From NCBI GenBank assembly GCA_934654815.1, contig CAKUGU010000001.1, positions 1 to 64,000 of the forward strand: a DNA stretch of 64,000 nucleotides. Reading direction: 5' to 3'. A program made the translations under genes and the position numbers. Shown here piece by piece: positions 1 through 8,404 of the stretch. The notes under the pieces were generated by a model. The model was not told the DNA's origin. It ran no database searches and saw only the letters and a program-made list of their open reading frames with translations. The DNA is from an uncultured Ellagibacter sp. (GTDB lineage Bacteria > Actinomycetota > Coriobacteriia > Coriobacteriales > Eggerthellaceae). Position 1 is the first letter of the stretch; each line of letters starts with the position of its first letter.

Positions 1-74
1 ACCGTTAGCTTAGTTGGTAGAGCAGGGGACTCTTAATCCCAAGGTCCGGGGTTCGAGTCCCCGACGGTCCACCA
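1..74 (+). tRNA. tRNA-Lys (anticodon CTT), 5' end cut by the window edge
   Basis: A tRNA fold is visible: D-arm, a CTCTTAA anticodon loop giving anticodon CTT (Lys), T-arm with the ggttcgagtcc signature, and a 3' acceptor strand ACGGTCC followed by an encoded ACCA. The 5' acceptor strand starts at ACCGT, so the first two bases (expected GG) lie outside the window. A strong intrinsic terminator follows directly, so this tRNA ends its transcription unit. Confidence 0.93.
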
Positions 75-86
75 TCTAGAACTTGG

Positions 87-118
87 AAGCTGGAAGCATT
101 TGCTTCCAGCTTTTTTTA
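87..118 (+). terminator. Intrinsic terminator after tRNA-Lys
   Basis: A perfect stem of about ten base pairs (AGCTGGAAGC with GCTTCCAGCT, loop ATTT) is followed by seven T residues. Confidence 0.9.
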
Positions 119-150
119 TGCGACAAAGCTAGCACAAAAGGAGCTGTTGC

Positions 151-1749
151 ATGGAACCACTCTCATCGTTTGACAAACGATTCGCCCTGCTCATCGACGC
201 GGACAACGTGTCGGCGAAGTACATCAAACCCATTTTGGACGAGCTGTCGAAATACGGCACCGTCACCATCAAGCGCATCTACGGCGATTGGACGAGCACG
301 CTGCACGCGAAGTGGAAAGAAGCGCTGCTCGACAACTCCATCACGCCGATCCAGCAGTTCAGCTACACGGTCGGCAAGAACGCCACCGACTCGGCCATGA
401 TCATCGACGCAATGGATATCCTCTACACGAACTCGGTCGACGGGTTCTGCCTCGTGTCGAGCGACAGCGACTTCACGCGCCTCGCGAGCCGCATCCGCGA
501 AAGCGGCCTCACCGTCGTGGGGATGGGCGAGAAGAAGACCCCGACGCCGTTTCGCAAGGCGTGCGACGTCTTCACCACGCTCGAGCTTCTCGTCGGCGAG
601 GCGCGCCGCGGCAAGGAGGGCGCGTCGTCGCTCACCATCGAGGAAGTCGAGCGCGCGGTCGTGGGCATCATCACCGACAACCAGAACAACGGCAAGTCGA
701 CGGGGCTCGGCGAAGTGGGAAGCCGCCTGCTCAAGCGTTACCCCGACTTCGACGTGCGCTCGTTCGGCACGAACCTCCTGTCGAAGCTCTTAAGCGAGTT
801 CAAGAGCGTGAACATCCGCAAGGAGGGCTCGAACGTGCGGGTCGAGCTTGCCGAGGGCGTCGACCACGAAAGCGCGTCCGGCAAGCAGCAACACACCGAC
901 AAGCCCGCGCGTTCGAGCAAGCGCTCGGGGAAGGCGTCGCAGCATGCAAAGGGGCAGGCCGGCAAGCCCGAGGAGCAGCAGCCGGTTGCCGAGGCGCCTG
1001 AAGAGGACCCGGTCGTGAAGGAAGCGCCCGAGGAAGATGCGGCAGCCCGTGATGCCGAGTCCGAGGCACCGAGCACGCCCGAAGCCGACGATGCCGCGCG
1101 CAGCGCCAAGCCGCGCCGTCGTCGCGGACGCCGCCGCAAGGGCGCGTCTACCCATGCTGCCGAGGCCGAAGCCGAGACGCAGGCTGCTTCCGACGCTGCA
1201 TCCGGCGAAGAAGTCGCGGGCGATGGTGGGCCTTCGCTTGGCGCGTCGCCCGTCGAGGGTGAGCCTGCCGCAGATGCGTCTGGTTCCGAGAGCGACGATG
1301 AGCACGCCGCCGGAACGCCTGAAGCTGCAGGTCAGAATGGTTCTGCGGAGCCCGGTGCCGCCCCTGCCGGCGTCGTCGACAAGCCTGTGGACGCGAAGGT
1401 GGAAGCGGCCGCGGGCGATGCCGTTTCTGCTCACGCGGATGCAGCCGAGGAAGCCGCGCCGGCGGGTACTCCCGCTCCATCGCGCGCGAAGAAGCGCCCG
1501 CAGCGTTCGCGCAAGCCGAAGGCAGCTCACAGCAAGCCCGCTTCCCCTGACGACTTCATCCGCCAGACGGTCGGCGAGGCGGGCCCCGACGGCGTCGCTG
1601 TGGCCGAGCTCGCCCGACAGGTCCGCGCGCGCTTCAAGTCGTTCAAGGTGCGCGATCTGGGGTATCCCCACATGGCCGGCTACCTCGCCGACGTCGAAGG
1701 CGTGCGCGTCTACAAGCAAGGTCGCGAGAACTGGGTCGCGAAGGAGTAG
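151..1749 (+). CDS. NYN-domain nuclease-like protein with two OST-HTH/LOTUS domains
   Basis: 532 aa. Residues about 8-148 form a NYN (PIN-like) domain: the ALLIDADNVSAKY start, GDW, the central ATDSAMIIDAMD and the LVSSDSDF motif supply the acidic residues typical of this nuclease fold. Residues about 165-240 look like a LOTUS/OST-HTH RNA-binding domain, and a second one fills about 465-530. Between them lies some 220 residues of Ala/Glu/Pro/Lys-rich low-complexity sequence with basic RRRRGRRRK and RSRKPK patches. The start is fixed by AAAGGAG 8 nt upstream. The architecture suggests RNA binding or processing in the cytoplasm; the target is unknown. The gene stands alone behind the tRNA terminator. 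Confidence 0.82.
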   Translation: MEPLSSFDKRFALLIDADNVSAKYIKPILDELSKYGTVTIKRIYGDWTSTLHAKWKEALLDNSITPIQQFSYTVGKNATDSAMIIDAMDILYTNSVDGFCLVSSDSDFTRLASRIRESGLTVVGMGEKKTPTPFRKACDVFTTLELLVGEARRGKEGASSLTIEEVERAVVGIITDNQNNGKSTGLGEVGSRLLKRYPDFDVRSFGTNLLSKLLSEFKSVNIRKEGSNVRVELAEGVDHESASGKQQHTDKPARSSKRSGKASQHAKGQAGKPEEQQPVAEAPEEDPVVKEAPEEDAAARDAESEAPSTPEADDAARSAKPRRRRGRRRKGASTHAAEAEAETQAASDAASGEEVAGDGGPSLGASPVEGEPAADASGSESDDEHAAGTPEAAGQNGSAEPGAAPAGVVDKPVDAKVEAAAGDAVSAHADAAEEAAPAGTPAPSRAKKRPQRSRKPKAAHSKPASPDDFIRQTVGEAGPDGVAVAELARQVRARFKSFKVRDLGYPHMAGYLADVEGVRVYKQGRENWVAKE

Positions 1750-2214
1750 CTCTGCCGCCGTAAAGCTTGCTCTTCTTGCGCGAGAATGTGCGGTACATGC
1801 GAAAAGATAAGAAATGCCGGAGGATAACCTCCGGCTCCCGATGGCCCTTCCTCTTGGAAAGACTGAATCGAATATCGCATGCAGCGCTTCGGAAGGCAAG
1901 AGCGTCCACTGATTTTCCGTGCAGCTTAATTTGGAGATGGCTGCAAGTGCAGAATAAAAAACTAGGGCGAGCCCCAGCGGGTCCCGCCCTTGCAAAACCG
2001 ATAGGTTTTTACGTCTACAAGCATTATGATTTTGGGGCCATCCAGATATCAATGAGCTTGACATGGCCGAGCGCTTGAACCTGCATATCGACGAGTCGGG
2101 CAACCAGAGCCTCTTGGAGGCCGATGATCGGGCGGGATCTGGCCTCGTTTGGCCTCATAGGTTTCGCCTCTTGCCAGAGGCGCGAGGCAATAGCGCGCCG
2201 CGCATCAGTGCATG
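1750..2214. other. Intergenic region without a convincing gene; hairpins and weak short ORFs
   Basis: 465 bp. A perfect 8-bp hairpin (1816-1835, GCCGGAGG/CCTCCGGC) follows the NYN gene without a T-run. A minus-strand terminator lies at 1951-1990. Two short overlapping ORFs exist: minus 2024-2158 (44 codons, from an ATG behind AAGAGGCGAAACCT) and plus 2063-2218 (51 codons, containing an LHIDESGNQS string vaguely like DUF3800). Neither has a good ribosome binding site and the second runs into the end of the LysR gene, so neither is called. Confidence 0.5.
1951..1990 (-). terminator. Minus-strand terminator downstream of the LysR gene
   Basis: Read on the minus strand, AGGGCG and CGCCCT form the base of a long GC-rich hairpin followed by AGTTTTTTATTCT. 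It lies about 225 bp beyond the LysR stop codon and is the first terminator in that direction. Confidence 0.6.
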
Positions 2215-3165
2215 TTAAGCCTTGCGGGAAAGCCGGCAAGGAGCGTTGACGTTGCGTCCCTGTTCCGCTTTAACTGAAGAGACCATGTCGATGAAAGCTT
2301 GGAGGTGCGGCTCCGGATCGGCGGCGTAAACGATTCCGTAGGGCAACTCGTAATCCCATTCGACGGGGAGAGTGATGATCGCTGGGTGCACATCTGCCCA
2401 CATGTCGAAAGACTCCATAAGACAGTCTTGCTGCACGCACTCGTTGAACGCGTCGGTACCGTAGAGGGTGGGCATGTCGATGATGTCGATATGCGGATGA
2501 TTCTCTTCGATGTCTTCTCTCAGGCGGTCGAGCACGGGAGATTCTCCGCGACGGATGAGCATGAGCGACTGGCCGTCGAGGTCTTTCCAGCGAAGGGTTG
2601 GACGCGAGGCGAGAGGGTTGTTGCGGGGCATCGCAACGGCGCATTGAAGAGTCCCTAGCTCAAGGATGTTGCAAGTCTCGCGCCATGTTCTCGAGTCGCA
2701 GGGACTCACGAAGCAATCTACTTCTTGGCCTAAAGAGGCGACGGTACGGGATAGCCCCTTGGGGCCGTCCTCGAACGGCACGACCTCTATACGGAAGGAG
2801 GAGGCTGCGGAAGCTGCGCATGAGAGCAAATCGATGAGGGGTCGGCATGGTCGCAGGACCGAGGTGCCGATTCGGATTGCGGCACGCGAGTCTTGGACGA
2901 TTGCGCGGACGCGCGCAACTGCCTTTTCCCCATCGCGTTCCAGGCGGGAGAGTTCTTCGAATAGAGCCCTTCCGGCCTCTGTGGGCGTTACCCCTTGATT
3001 CGTGCGATTGAAAAGACTGACGCCGAGAGACGATTCCAGTGAGTTTATTTGCTTCATAACCCATACCGACGAAACGAAGAGCGACTTTGCCGACTTCGAG
3101 AAGCTTCCCGCCTCGCATACCCGAAGGAATGTAGTTGCTCTCTGGTCGAGCATCTCTGTGCGCAA
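2215..3165 (-). CDS. LysR-family transcriptional regulator
   Basis: 316 aa from a TTG at 3165, which has AGGGG six nt upstream; an in-frame ATG at 3153 is the alternative (312 aa) but is poorly spaced. The N-terminal 65 residues form the LysR winged helix (TFLRVCEAGSFSKSAKSLF ... SLGVSLFNRTNQGVTPTEAG), followed by a linker helix and a periplasmic-binding-like effector domain. It is transcribed divergently from the SDR-MFS pair, the usual arrangement for a LysR protein controlling its neighbours. The effector cannot be inferred. Confidence 0.9.
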   Translation of the reverse strand: MRTEMLDQRATTFLRVCEAGSFSKSAKSLFVSSVWVMKQINSLESSLGVSLFNRTNQGVTPTEAGRALFEELSRLERDGEKAVARVRAIVQDSRAAIRIGTSVLRPCRPLIDLLSCAASAASSFRIEVVPFEDGPKGLSRTVASLGQEVDCFVSPCDSRTWRETCNILELGTLQCAVAMPRNNPLASRPTLRWKDLDGQSLMLIRRGESPVLDRLREDIEENHPHIDIIDMPTLYGTDAFNECVQQDCLMESFDMWADVHPAIITLPVEWDYELPYGIVYAADPEPHLQAFIDMVSSVKAEQGRNVNAPCRLSRKA

Positions 3166-3325
3166 CCTAATCCCCTTTCCTTATCTGTGTTAACTATAAG
3201 TTAACACAGAACGAACCAATCGCCATATTCTCTTCCATTCGACGGCGGCCCACAATGGCTGCATGGCGCTAAAGGGGCAGAAGGCCGACATGCCGAAAAG
3301 CGCAGAGCTAAGCGAAAGGACAGAC

Positions 3326-3982
3326 ATGGAGCTTAAGACGATTTACGTTCTGGGTGCGGGGAAGAGCTGCGGTAACCACGTAGCAAAGAGATTCGGCGAG
3401 GAAGGGTTCCGGGTCGTGCTGGTATCGAGAAGCAAGGAGCACCTTGACGAATACGCCGGCGAATTCGCCGATGCCGGTATCGAGGTGCACACGAGGGTTT
3501 TGGATGTGACCGATTTCGAAGCGACAACGCAAGCCCTGGCTGATCTGAAAGGGGAGGTTGGCGCGCCTGACGTGCTGTTCTGCAACGTCGGTGTAACTTC
3601 TCCGGATTCAAATCTAAGGCCTGGTGCCAAGGATGCGCACCTGCTGATGGAGCGCTACCGAACAGACGTGGCGTCAGCGTACAACGCGATAATCAGCATT
3701 GTCGATGACGATTTCTGTGAGAGGAGGGGCGCCATCCTCGTTACGGGAGGGGGATTCGCGCTCAATCCGTCTCCCGCCTTTTTGCCCCTTTCCATGGACA
3801 AGGCTGCGCTAAGGGCGATGTGTCTCGCGCTTCACGAGGAACTAAAGGAGCGGGGCGTGTACGTGGGCACGGTCACTGTGACCAACGCGATTGCTCCTGG
3901 CAGCTCTTGTGATCCCGTGCTCCTTGCTGAAGACTTCTGGAATCTGTACGCCGAGCGCAGTGAAGCAGAGACGGTGCGCTAA
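3326..3982 (+). CDS. SDR-family Rossmann protein lacking the catalytic Tyr
   Basis: 218 aa. An N-terminal Rossmann glycine motif (VLGAGKSCGNHVAKRF) and the NVG segment place it in the short-chain dehydrogenase/reductase superfamily. Where SDRs carry Ser and Tyr-x-x-x-Lys, this protein has VTGGG and LSMDK: the Lys is kept but Tyr is Leu and Ser is Gly. It may bind NAD(P) without doing standard SDR chemistry. ATG 3326 is chosen for GAAAGGA five nt upstream; an ATG at 3263 and another in-frame ATG between them lack a site. The MFS gene follows 14 bp downstream, so the two are cotranscribed, and the LysR gene lies divergently upstream. Confidence 0.8.
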   Translation: MELKTIYVLGAGKSCGNHVAKRFGEEGFRVVLVSRSKEHLDEYAGEFADAGIEVHTRVLDVTDFEATTQALADLKGEVGAPDVLFCNVGVTSPDSNLRPGAKDAHLLMERYRTDVASAYNAIISIVDDDFCERRGAILVTGGGFALNPSPAFLPLSMDKAALRAMCLALHEELKERGVYVGTVTVTNAIAPGSSCDPVLLAEDFWNLYAERSEAETVR

Positions 3983-3996
3983 GAAGGAGGTCTCGC

Positions 3997-5223
3997 ATGG
4001 AAGAACAGGCCGAATCCGTCGCATTCGGACGTGGCGCGGGAAAATCGGAGTGTTTATCGACAAGTATGGCGGTCCTTTTCGCTGTTGCGGCGGGATTGGC
4101 TGTCGGCAATCTGTACTGGGCTCAGCCGCTTCTGGCTCAGATTGCAGGAGGCTTCGGCATGCCCGCATCCCAAGGAGGGTTATTGGTGACTGCCACCCAA
4201 ATTGGCTATGCCCTTGGCATACTGCTCATCGTCCCTCTCGGCGATGCCGTGCATCGCCGTAAACTAATATGCGCCGTTACCGCGTTGTCCGTCGTGATGT
4301 TGCTCGCTTGCGCTCTCGCGCCGTCGTTCTCTTTCTTAGCCGTGGCGCTTTCCGGTCTTGGGCTCGTCACCGTCTCGGGTCAGATTATCCTCCCCTTGGC
4401 TGGAGATCTTGCGCAACCCTCAGAGCGCGGGCGCATTATAGGCATCGTGACTTCCGGCATAACGACGGGCATCTTGTTTTCGAGGTTCGCGAGCGGTGTT
4501 GTGGCCAACGTATGGGGATGGCGCACGGTGTACGTGGTTGCGGCCTTGCTCAACCTCTGCATGATGATTGCGCTGTCGAGGAAGGTGCCCGAGGCGCCAA
4601 AGGACGCCTGCCCTTCCTATGGCCGGCTCATAGCGAGCGTGTTTACCTCGCTGAAACGCTTTCCCGCGCTTCCGCCCATGCTGATCATGAACGGGCTCGT
4701 ATTCGGCATTGCATTCAACTTGTTCTGGACCGCGCTTACCTTCCTGCTCTCCGGGGAGCCGTACCGGTTCGACACGTTCCAAATCGGCCTTGTCAGCTTG
4801 GCAGGCGTCACTGGCGCTTTCGCTGCCGTAGGCTGCGGACGTCTCCAGGATGCTGGGCGCGGGATTCCCGCCCTGGGCGCATCTATTTCGCTTTGCATTC
4901 TCTCCATGGTGGTCGCAGCTGTGAGCGGGGGCTCTGTCATTGCCCTCGTCGTCATTGCGGCGGTATTCTCCCTTGCTATTCAAGGGGTGTGCATTTTGAG
5001 CCAGTCGCGCATATTCGCTCTTTCGGACACTGAGCGTAGCCGCCTTAACGCAGCTTTTGTCGTGAGCAATTTCTTGTTCGGTGCTGTCGGTAGCGGTTTG
5101 ACGACCTTGATCTGGAATGAGGGAGGCTGGACTGCGGTAGCGCTCGGCGCCGCAGGCTGCTGCGCCGTTGCCCTGGGCGTATGGGCTTTCTCCAAGAAAT
5201 CCCTACCGCTTTCGCGTCCCTAA
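3997..5223 (+). CDS. MFS transporter (12 TM)
   Basis: 408 aa with about twelve hydrophobic segments, beginning after a 25-residue hydrophilic N-terminus. The loop GDAVHRRK between TM2 and TM3 matches the MFS signature GDxxxRRK. General resemblance is to the drug/metabolite efflux MFS_1 group; the substrate is unknown. AAGGAGG lies nine nt before the ATG. Position after the SDR gene and opposite a LysR gene suggests a small inducible export or uptake module. Confidence 0.85.
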   Translation: MEEQAESVAFGRGAGKSECLSTSMAVLFAVAAGLAVGNLYWAQPLLAQIAGGFGMPASQGGLLVTATQIGYALGILLIVPLGDAVHRRKLICAVTALSVVMLLACALAPSFSFLAVALSGLGLVTVSGQIILPLAGDLAQPSERGRIIGIVTSGITTGILFSRFASGVVANVWGWRTVYVVAALLNLCMMIALSRKVPEAPKDACPSYGRLIASVFTSLKRFPALPPMLIMNGLVFGIAFNLFWTALTFLLSGEPYRFDTFQIGLVSLAGVTGAFAAVGCGRLQDAGRGIPALGASISLCILSMVVAAVSGGSVIALVVIAAVFSLAIQGVCILSQSRIFALSDTERSRLNAAFVVSNFLFGAVGSGLTTLIWNEGGWTAVALGAAGCCAVALGVWAFSKKSLPLSRP

Positions 5224-5313
5224 CGACGCAAGCCCTCTTTTACGTCCGGGACTTCGAGGCGATGCAGCCTCTCTCGGCGCTTCTTCTCGCTGTGCCCCCC
5301 CCGAAAGCCTCCC

Positions 5314-6174
5314 TTAAGCTTTCATGCTTGCGGTGAAGTCGTGGGCGGCGACGAAGGCTGCCAGATCGTCTTCCCAGGTGGGCATCGTGTACACGCCCGT
5401 CAGGCGCGCCATCATGTTGTCGAGTTCGATGCGGTAGCCATGCTCGGGCTTGCTCGACCCGCGCAGGTTGCCGATGGGCTCGCCCACCAGCTCGAAGGCG
5501 CGCTCGAAGAACTCGAAGCGGCTCGTCACGCCCGTGCAGGCGGCGTGGAAGGTGCCGAACTCCTCGGACTCCATCACGCAGGTGACGAACTTCGAGAACG
5601 TGTCGACCGAGGTGGGGCAGGCGAACTGGTTGGCGGGCACGTAGACCGTGTGCCCTTCGCGACTGCGGCGCAGCGCGGTCGCGATCATGTCGTCGGGTTC
5701 TGCGGTGTAGACCCACGAGGAGCGGATGATGATGTGGCGGCGGTTCAGCTCGTTCACGAAGCGCTCGCCGGCCTGTTTGGACTTGCCGAACACGTGCGGC
5801 GGGTTGGGCACGTCGAACTCGTTGAACGCGTGGTCGCTCGCGGCGGGGAACAGATCGTCGGTCGACAGGTGCACGAGAACCGCCCCCTGCCGCGCGCTCG
5901 CGATGGCGAGGTTGCGCGCGCCGAGCGCGTTCACCTTGTACGCCTCGTCGGGGTCGGCCTCGGCTTCGGTGCGGCTCGCGAACGCGGCGCAGTTGATGAC
6001 GAAGTCGGGGCGCTGCGACTCTGCGTAGTAGGAAACCTCGGACAAATCGGTGATATCGACGTCCTTGTCGCTCGTGAGCACGGTGTAGCGGCTGTGGTCG
6101 AGCGCCTGGTTGATGGCGCGTCCCATGCGCCCCGCGGCGCCGGTGATCCAAACCCTCTTGTGCGAGTCTGCCAT
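5314..6174 (-). CDS. RmlD-like NAD(P)-dependent sugar-nucleotide reductase, Tyr-to-Phe variant
   Basis: 286 aa with an N-terminal GAAGRMG dinucleotide-binding loop, a DVDITD segment, the NCAAFASRTEAE motif and LSTDDLF, as in dTDP-4-dehydrorhamnose reductase (RmlD). The family catalytic YxxxK reads FGKSK here (VFGKSKQAGE), so the proton-donating Tyr is Phe. The length is normal. AAGGAG lies ten nt upstream of the ATG. The gene is monocistronic, with no rml genes around it, so a role in rhamnose synthesis is not supported by context. Confidence 0.75.
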   Translation of the reverse strand: MADSHKRVWITGAAGRMGRAINQALDHSRYTVLTSDKDVDITDLSEVSYYAESQRPDFVINCAAFASRTEAEADPDEAYKVNALGARNLAIASARQGAVLVHLSTDDLFPAASDHAFNEFDVPNPPHVFGKSKQAGERFVNELNRRHIIIRSSWVYTAEPDDMIATALRRSREGHTVYVPANQFACPTSVDTFSKFVTCVMESEEFGTFHAACTGVTSRFEFFERAFELVGEPIGNLRGSSKPEHGYRIELDNMMARLTGVYTMPTWEDDLAAFVAAHDFTASMKA

Positions 6175-6265
6175 TGTGACGATGCTCCTTACGTTGTGGC
6201 GGGCCGGCGTTGGGCCCGCATGGCATGCGAATCTGCATTATCTTAGCGCAATTTCGCGCACATGG

Positions 6266-6293
6266 TTGTTTCGCGGGCGCAGTCGCTTATCAT
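6266..6293 (+). promoter_or_regulatory. Candidate thrS promoter
   Basis: TTGTTT (6266-6271) and TATCAT (6288-6293) are separated by 16 bp upstream of thrS. A 7-bp hairpin (CAGACGG 6344-6350 with CCGTCTG 6360-6366) then sits immediately before the thrS ribosome binding site, where it could affect translation as known for other thrS leaders; that role is inference. Confidence 0.4.
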
Positions 6294-6384
6294 ATATGTT
6301 CGGCTTGGGGCGAAAACGCCCGCTTGCGCTCGAACCAACTGTTCAGACGGCCGCACAACCCGTCTGGCATGAGGAAGGATTCTC

Positions 6385-8277
6385 ATGAAAATCGCACTAC
6401 CCGATGGAACCATCAAAGAACTCGCCGCAGGCGCGACCGTCGCCGACGTCGCGGCTTCCATCGGCGCAGGCCTCGCGAAGGCTGCGCTGGCTGGCAAGGT
6501 CGACGGCGAGCTCGTCGATCTCACGGCACCCGTGACAGACGGCGCAACCGTTGAAATCATCACGTCGAAGAGCCCCGAGGCTCTCTCGATCATGCGCCAT
6601 TCGTGCGCGCACATCATGGCGGAAGCCGTGCAGGAGCTCTTCCCCGGCGCCCAGATCGCCTTCGGCCCCGCAACCGACGACGGCTTCTTCTACGACTTCG
6701 AGCTGCCGAAGAACATCTCCTCCGACGACTTCGGCGCCATCGAGAAGAAGATGGCGGAAATCGTGAAGGCCGACGAGCCCTTCGTGCGCGAGGTCGTCAC
6801 GGTCGAAGAGGCGAAGAAGATCTTCGCCGACCAGCGTTTCAAGCTCGAGCACATCGACGATTTGAAGGACGAGGAGATTTCCATCTACCGCCACGGCTCG
6901 TTCGTCGATCTGTGCGCGGGTCCGCACATCCCCTCTGCCGGCAAGATCGGCGCGTTTAAGATGATGAAGCTCGCCGGCGCGTACTGGCGCGGCGACGCCT
7001 CGCGCGAGCAGCTGCAGCGCCTCTACGGCACCGCGTTCTTCAAGAAGTCCGAGCTCGAGGAGCACCTACGCAACCTCGAGGAAGCCGAGAAGCGCGACCA
7101 TCGCCGCATCGGCCGCGAGATGGACATCTTCATGATGCGCGACGAGGCGCCGGGCTTCCCGTTCTTTTTGCCCAACGGCACCACGCTCAAGAACACGCTG
7201 CTCGACTACTGGCGCGAGATCCACAAGAAGGCGGGCTACGTGGAGATCTCCACGCCGCTCATCATGAACAAGCAGCTGTGGATGACGTCGGGCCACTGGG
7301 ACCACTACAAGGACAACATGTACTCCACCATGATCGACGACGAGGAGTACTGCATCAAGCCGATGAACTGCCCGGGCGGCGTGCTCGTGTACGCGTCGAA
7401 GCCGCACAGCTACCGCGACCTGCCCATTCGCGCTGGCGAGATCGGCACCGTTCACCGTCACGAGATGAAGGGCGCGCTTCACGGCCTGTTCCGCGTGCGC
7501 TGCTTCAACCAGGACGACGCGCACCTGTTCGTGCGCCCCGACCAGCTCACCGACGAGATCATCGGCGTCGTGAAGCTCATCGACTCGGTGTACCAGCAGT
7601 TCGGCTTCAAGTATCACGTGGAGCTGTCCACCCGCCCCGACGATTCCATGGGGTCCGACGAGGACTGGGCGGCCGCCGAGGCGGGCCTTAAGACCGCGCT
7701 CGAGAAGCTCGGCATGGAATACGAGATCAACGAGGGTGACGGCGCGTTCTACGGCCCCAAGATCGACTTCCACCTGCAGGATTCGCTCGGACGCACCTGG
7801 CAGTGCGGTACCGTGCAGCTCGACTTCCAGATGCCGCAGAACTTCGATCTGGAATACACCGACGCCGACGGCAGCAAGAAGCGCCCCATCATGCTCCATC
7901 GCGTGTGCTTCGGCTCGGTCGAGCGCTTCATCGGCATCTTGATCGAGCACTACGCCGGCAAGTTCCCCGTGTGGCTCGCTCCGCTGCAGGTGAAGGTGCT
8001 GCCCGTGTCCGAGAAGAGTCGCGACTACGCGCACAAGGTGGCCGATCAGATGGAGGCTGCCGGCATCCGCGTGGCGGTGGACAACCGCGACGAGAAGATC
8101 GGCTACAAGATTCGCGAGGCGCGCAGCATCGACCGCGTTCCTTACATGGTCATCGTCGGCGAGAAGGAAGCCGAGGAGGGCAACATCTCCGTGCGCGACC
8201 GCACGAACGAGACCGTGCCGTCCACGATCGAGGACTTCATCGCGAAGGTCATCGAGGAGACCCGTACGCGCGCATAG
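6385..8277 (+). CDS. thrS: Threonyl-tRNA synthetase
   Basis: 630 aa, full length. Residues 1-62 are the TGS domain, about 65-235 the second additional (editing) domain with HSCAHIMAEAV, then the class II catalytic core (MNCPGG region supplying a zinc-ligand Cys; motif 3 region HRVCFGSVERFIG) and a C-terminal anticodon-binding domain from about 525 (APLQVKVLPVS...). It charges tRNA-Thr in the cytoplasm. The start is set by GAGGAAGG seven nt upstream. The usual NCPGH reads NCPGG here, a small departure from the textbook motif. Confidence 0.97.
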   Translation: MKIALPDGTIKELAAGATVADVAASIGAGLAKAALAGKVDGELVDLTAPVTDGATVEIITSKSPEALSIMRHSCAHIMAEAVQELFPGAQIAFGPATDDGFFYDFELPKNISSDDFGAIEKKMAEIVKADEPFVREVVTVEEAKKIFADQRFKLEHIDDLKDEEISIYRHGSFVDLCAGPHIPSAGKIGAFKMMKLAGAYWRGDASREQLQRLYGTAFFKKSELEEHLRNLEEAEKRDHRRIGREMDIFMMRDEAPGFPFFLPNGTTLKNTLLDYWREIHKKAGYVEISTPLIMNKQLWMTSGHWDHYKDNMYSTMIDDEEYCIKPMNCPGGVLVYASKPHSYRDLPIRAGEIGTVHRHEMKGALHGLFRVRCFNQDDAHLFVRPDQLTDEIIGVVKLIDSVYQQFGFKYHVELSTRPDDSMGSDEDWAAAEAGLKTALEKLGMEYEINEGDGAFYGPKIDFHLQDSLGRTWQCGTVQLDFQMPQNFDLEYTDADGSKKRPIMLHRVCFGSVERFIGILIEHYAGKFPVWLAPLQVKVLPVSEKSRDYAHKVADQMEAAGIRVAVDNRDEKIGYKIREARSIDRVPYMVIVGEKEAEEGNISVRDRTNETVPSTIEDFIAKVIEETRTRA

Positions 8278-8304
8278 GGTTTACCGGCTGCGATAACAGA
8301 TTCA

Positions 8305-8345
8305 CGACCCCGCTCGCACCGAATCGGTCGGGCGGGGTCGCTTGG
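8305..8345 (+). terminator. GC-rich hairpin downstream of thrS
   Basis: CGACCCCGC (8305-8313) pairs with GCGGGGTCG (8332-8340) and encloses a second ACCG/CGGT stem. Only a weak T-run follows, so it is a terminator or processing hairpin. Confidence 0.55.
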
Positions 8346-8404
8346 CTTAAAGGGGCTTGAGTGCGCTATCATGGCCGCACTTGCCAAAGGGAAAGGAGCG
8401 GGCC

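Noticed and set aside
790..2103. 437-codon minus-strand ORF over the NYN gene
   Set aside because: Arg/Leu-rich antisense shadow of the GC-rich NYN gene; no ribosome binding site and no recognisable domain.
2063..2218. 51-codon ORF with a DUF3800-like LHIDESGNQS string
   Set aside because: No ribosome binding site, overlaps the LysR stop, and the similarity is only a short string.
5281..5303. C8 run between the MFS and RmlD-like genes as a phase-variation tract
   Set aside because: It lies in the 3' region between convergent genes, where length change would have no evident effect.
6344..6366. E. coli-style tRNA-mimic operator in the thrS leader
   Set aside because: The hairpin loop (CCGCACAAC) holds no threonine anticodon, so only a generic hairpin is reported.
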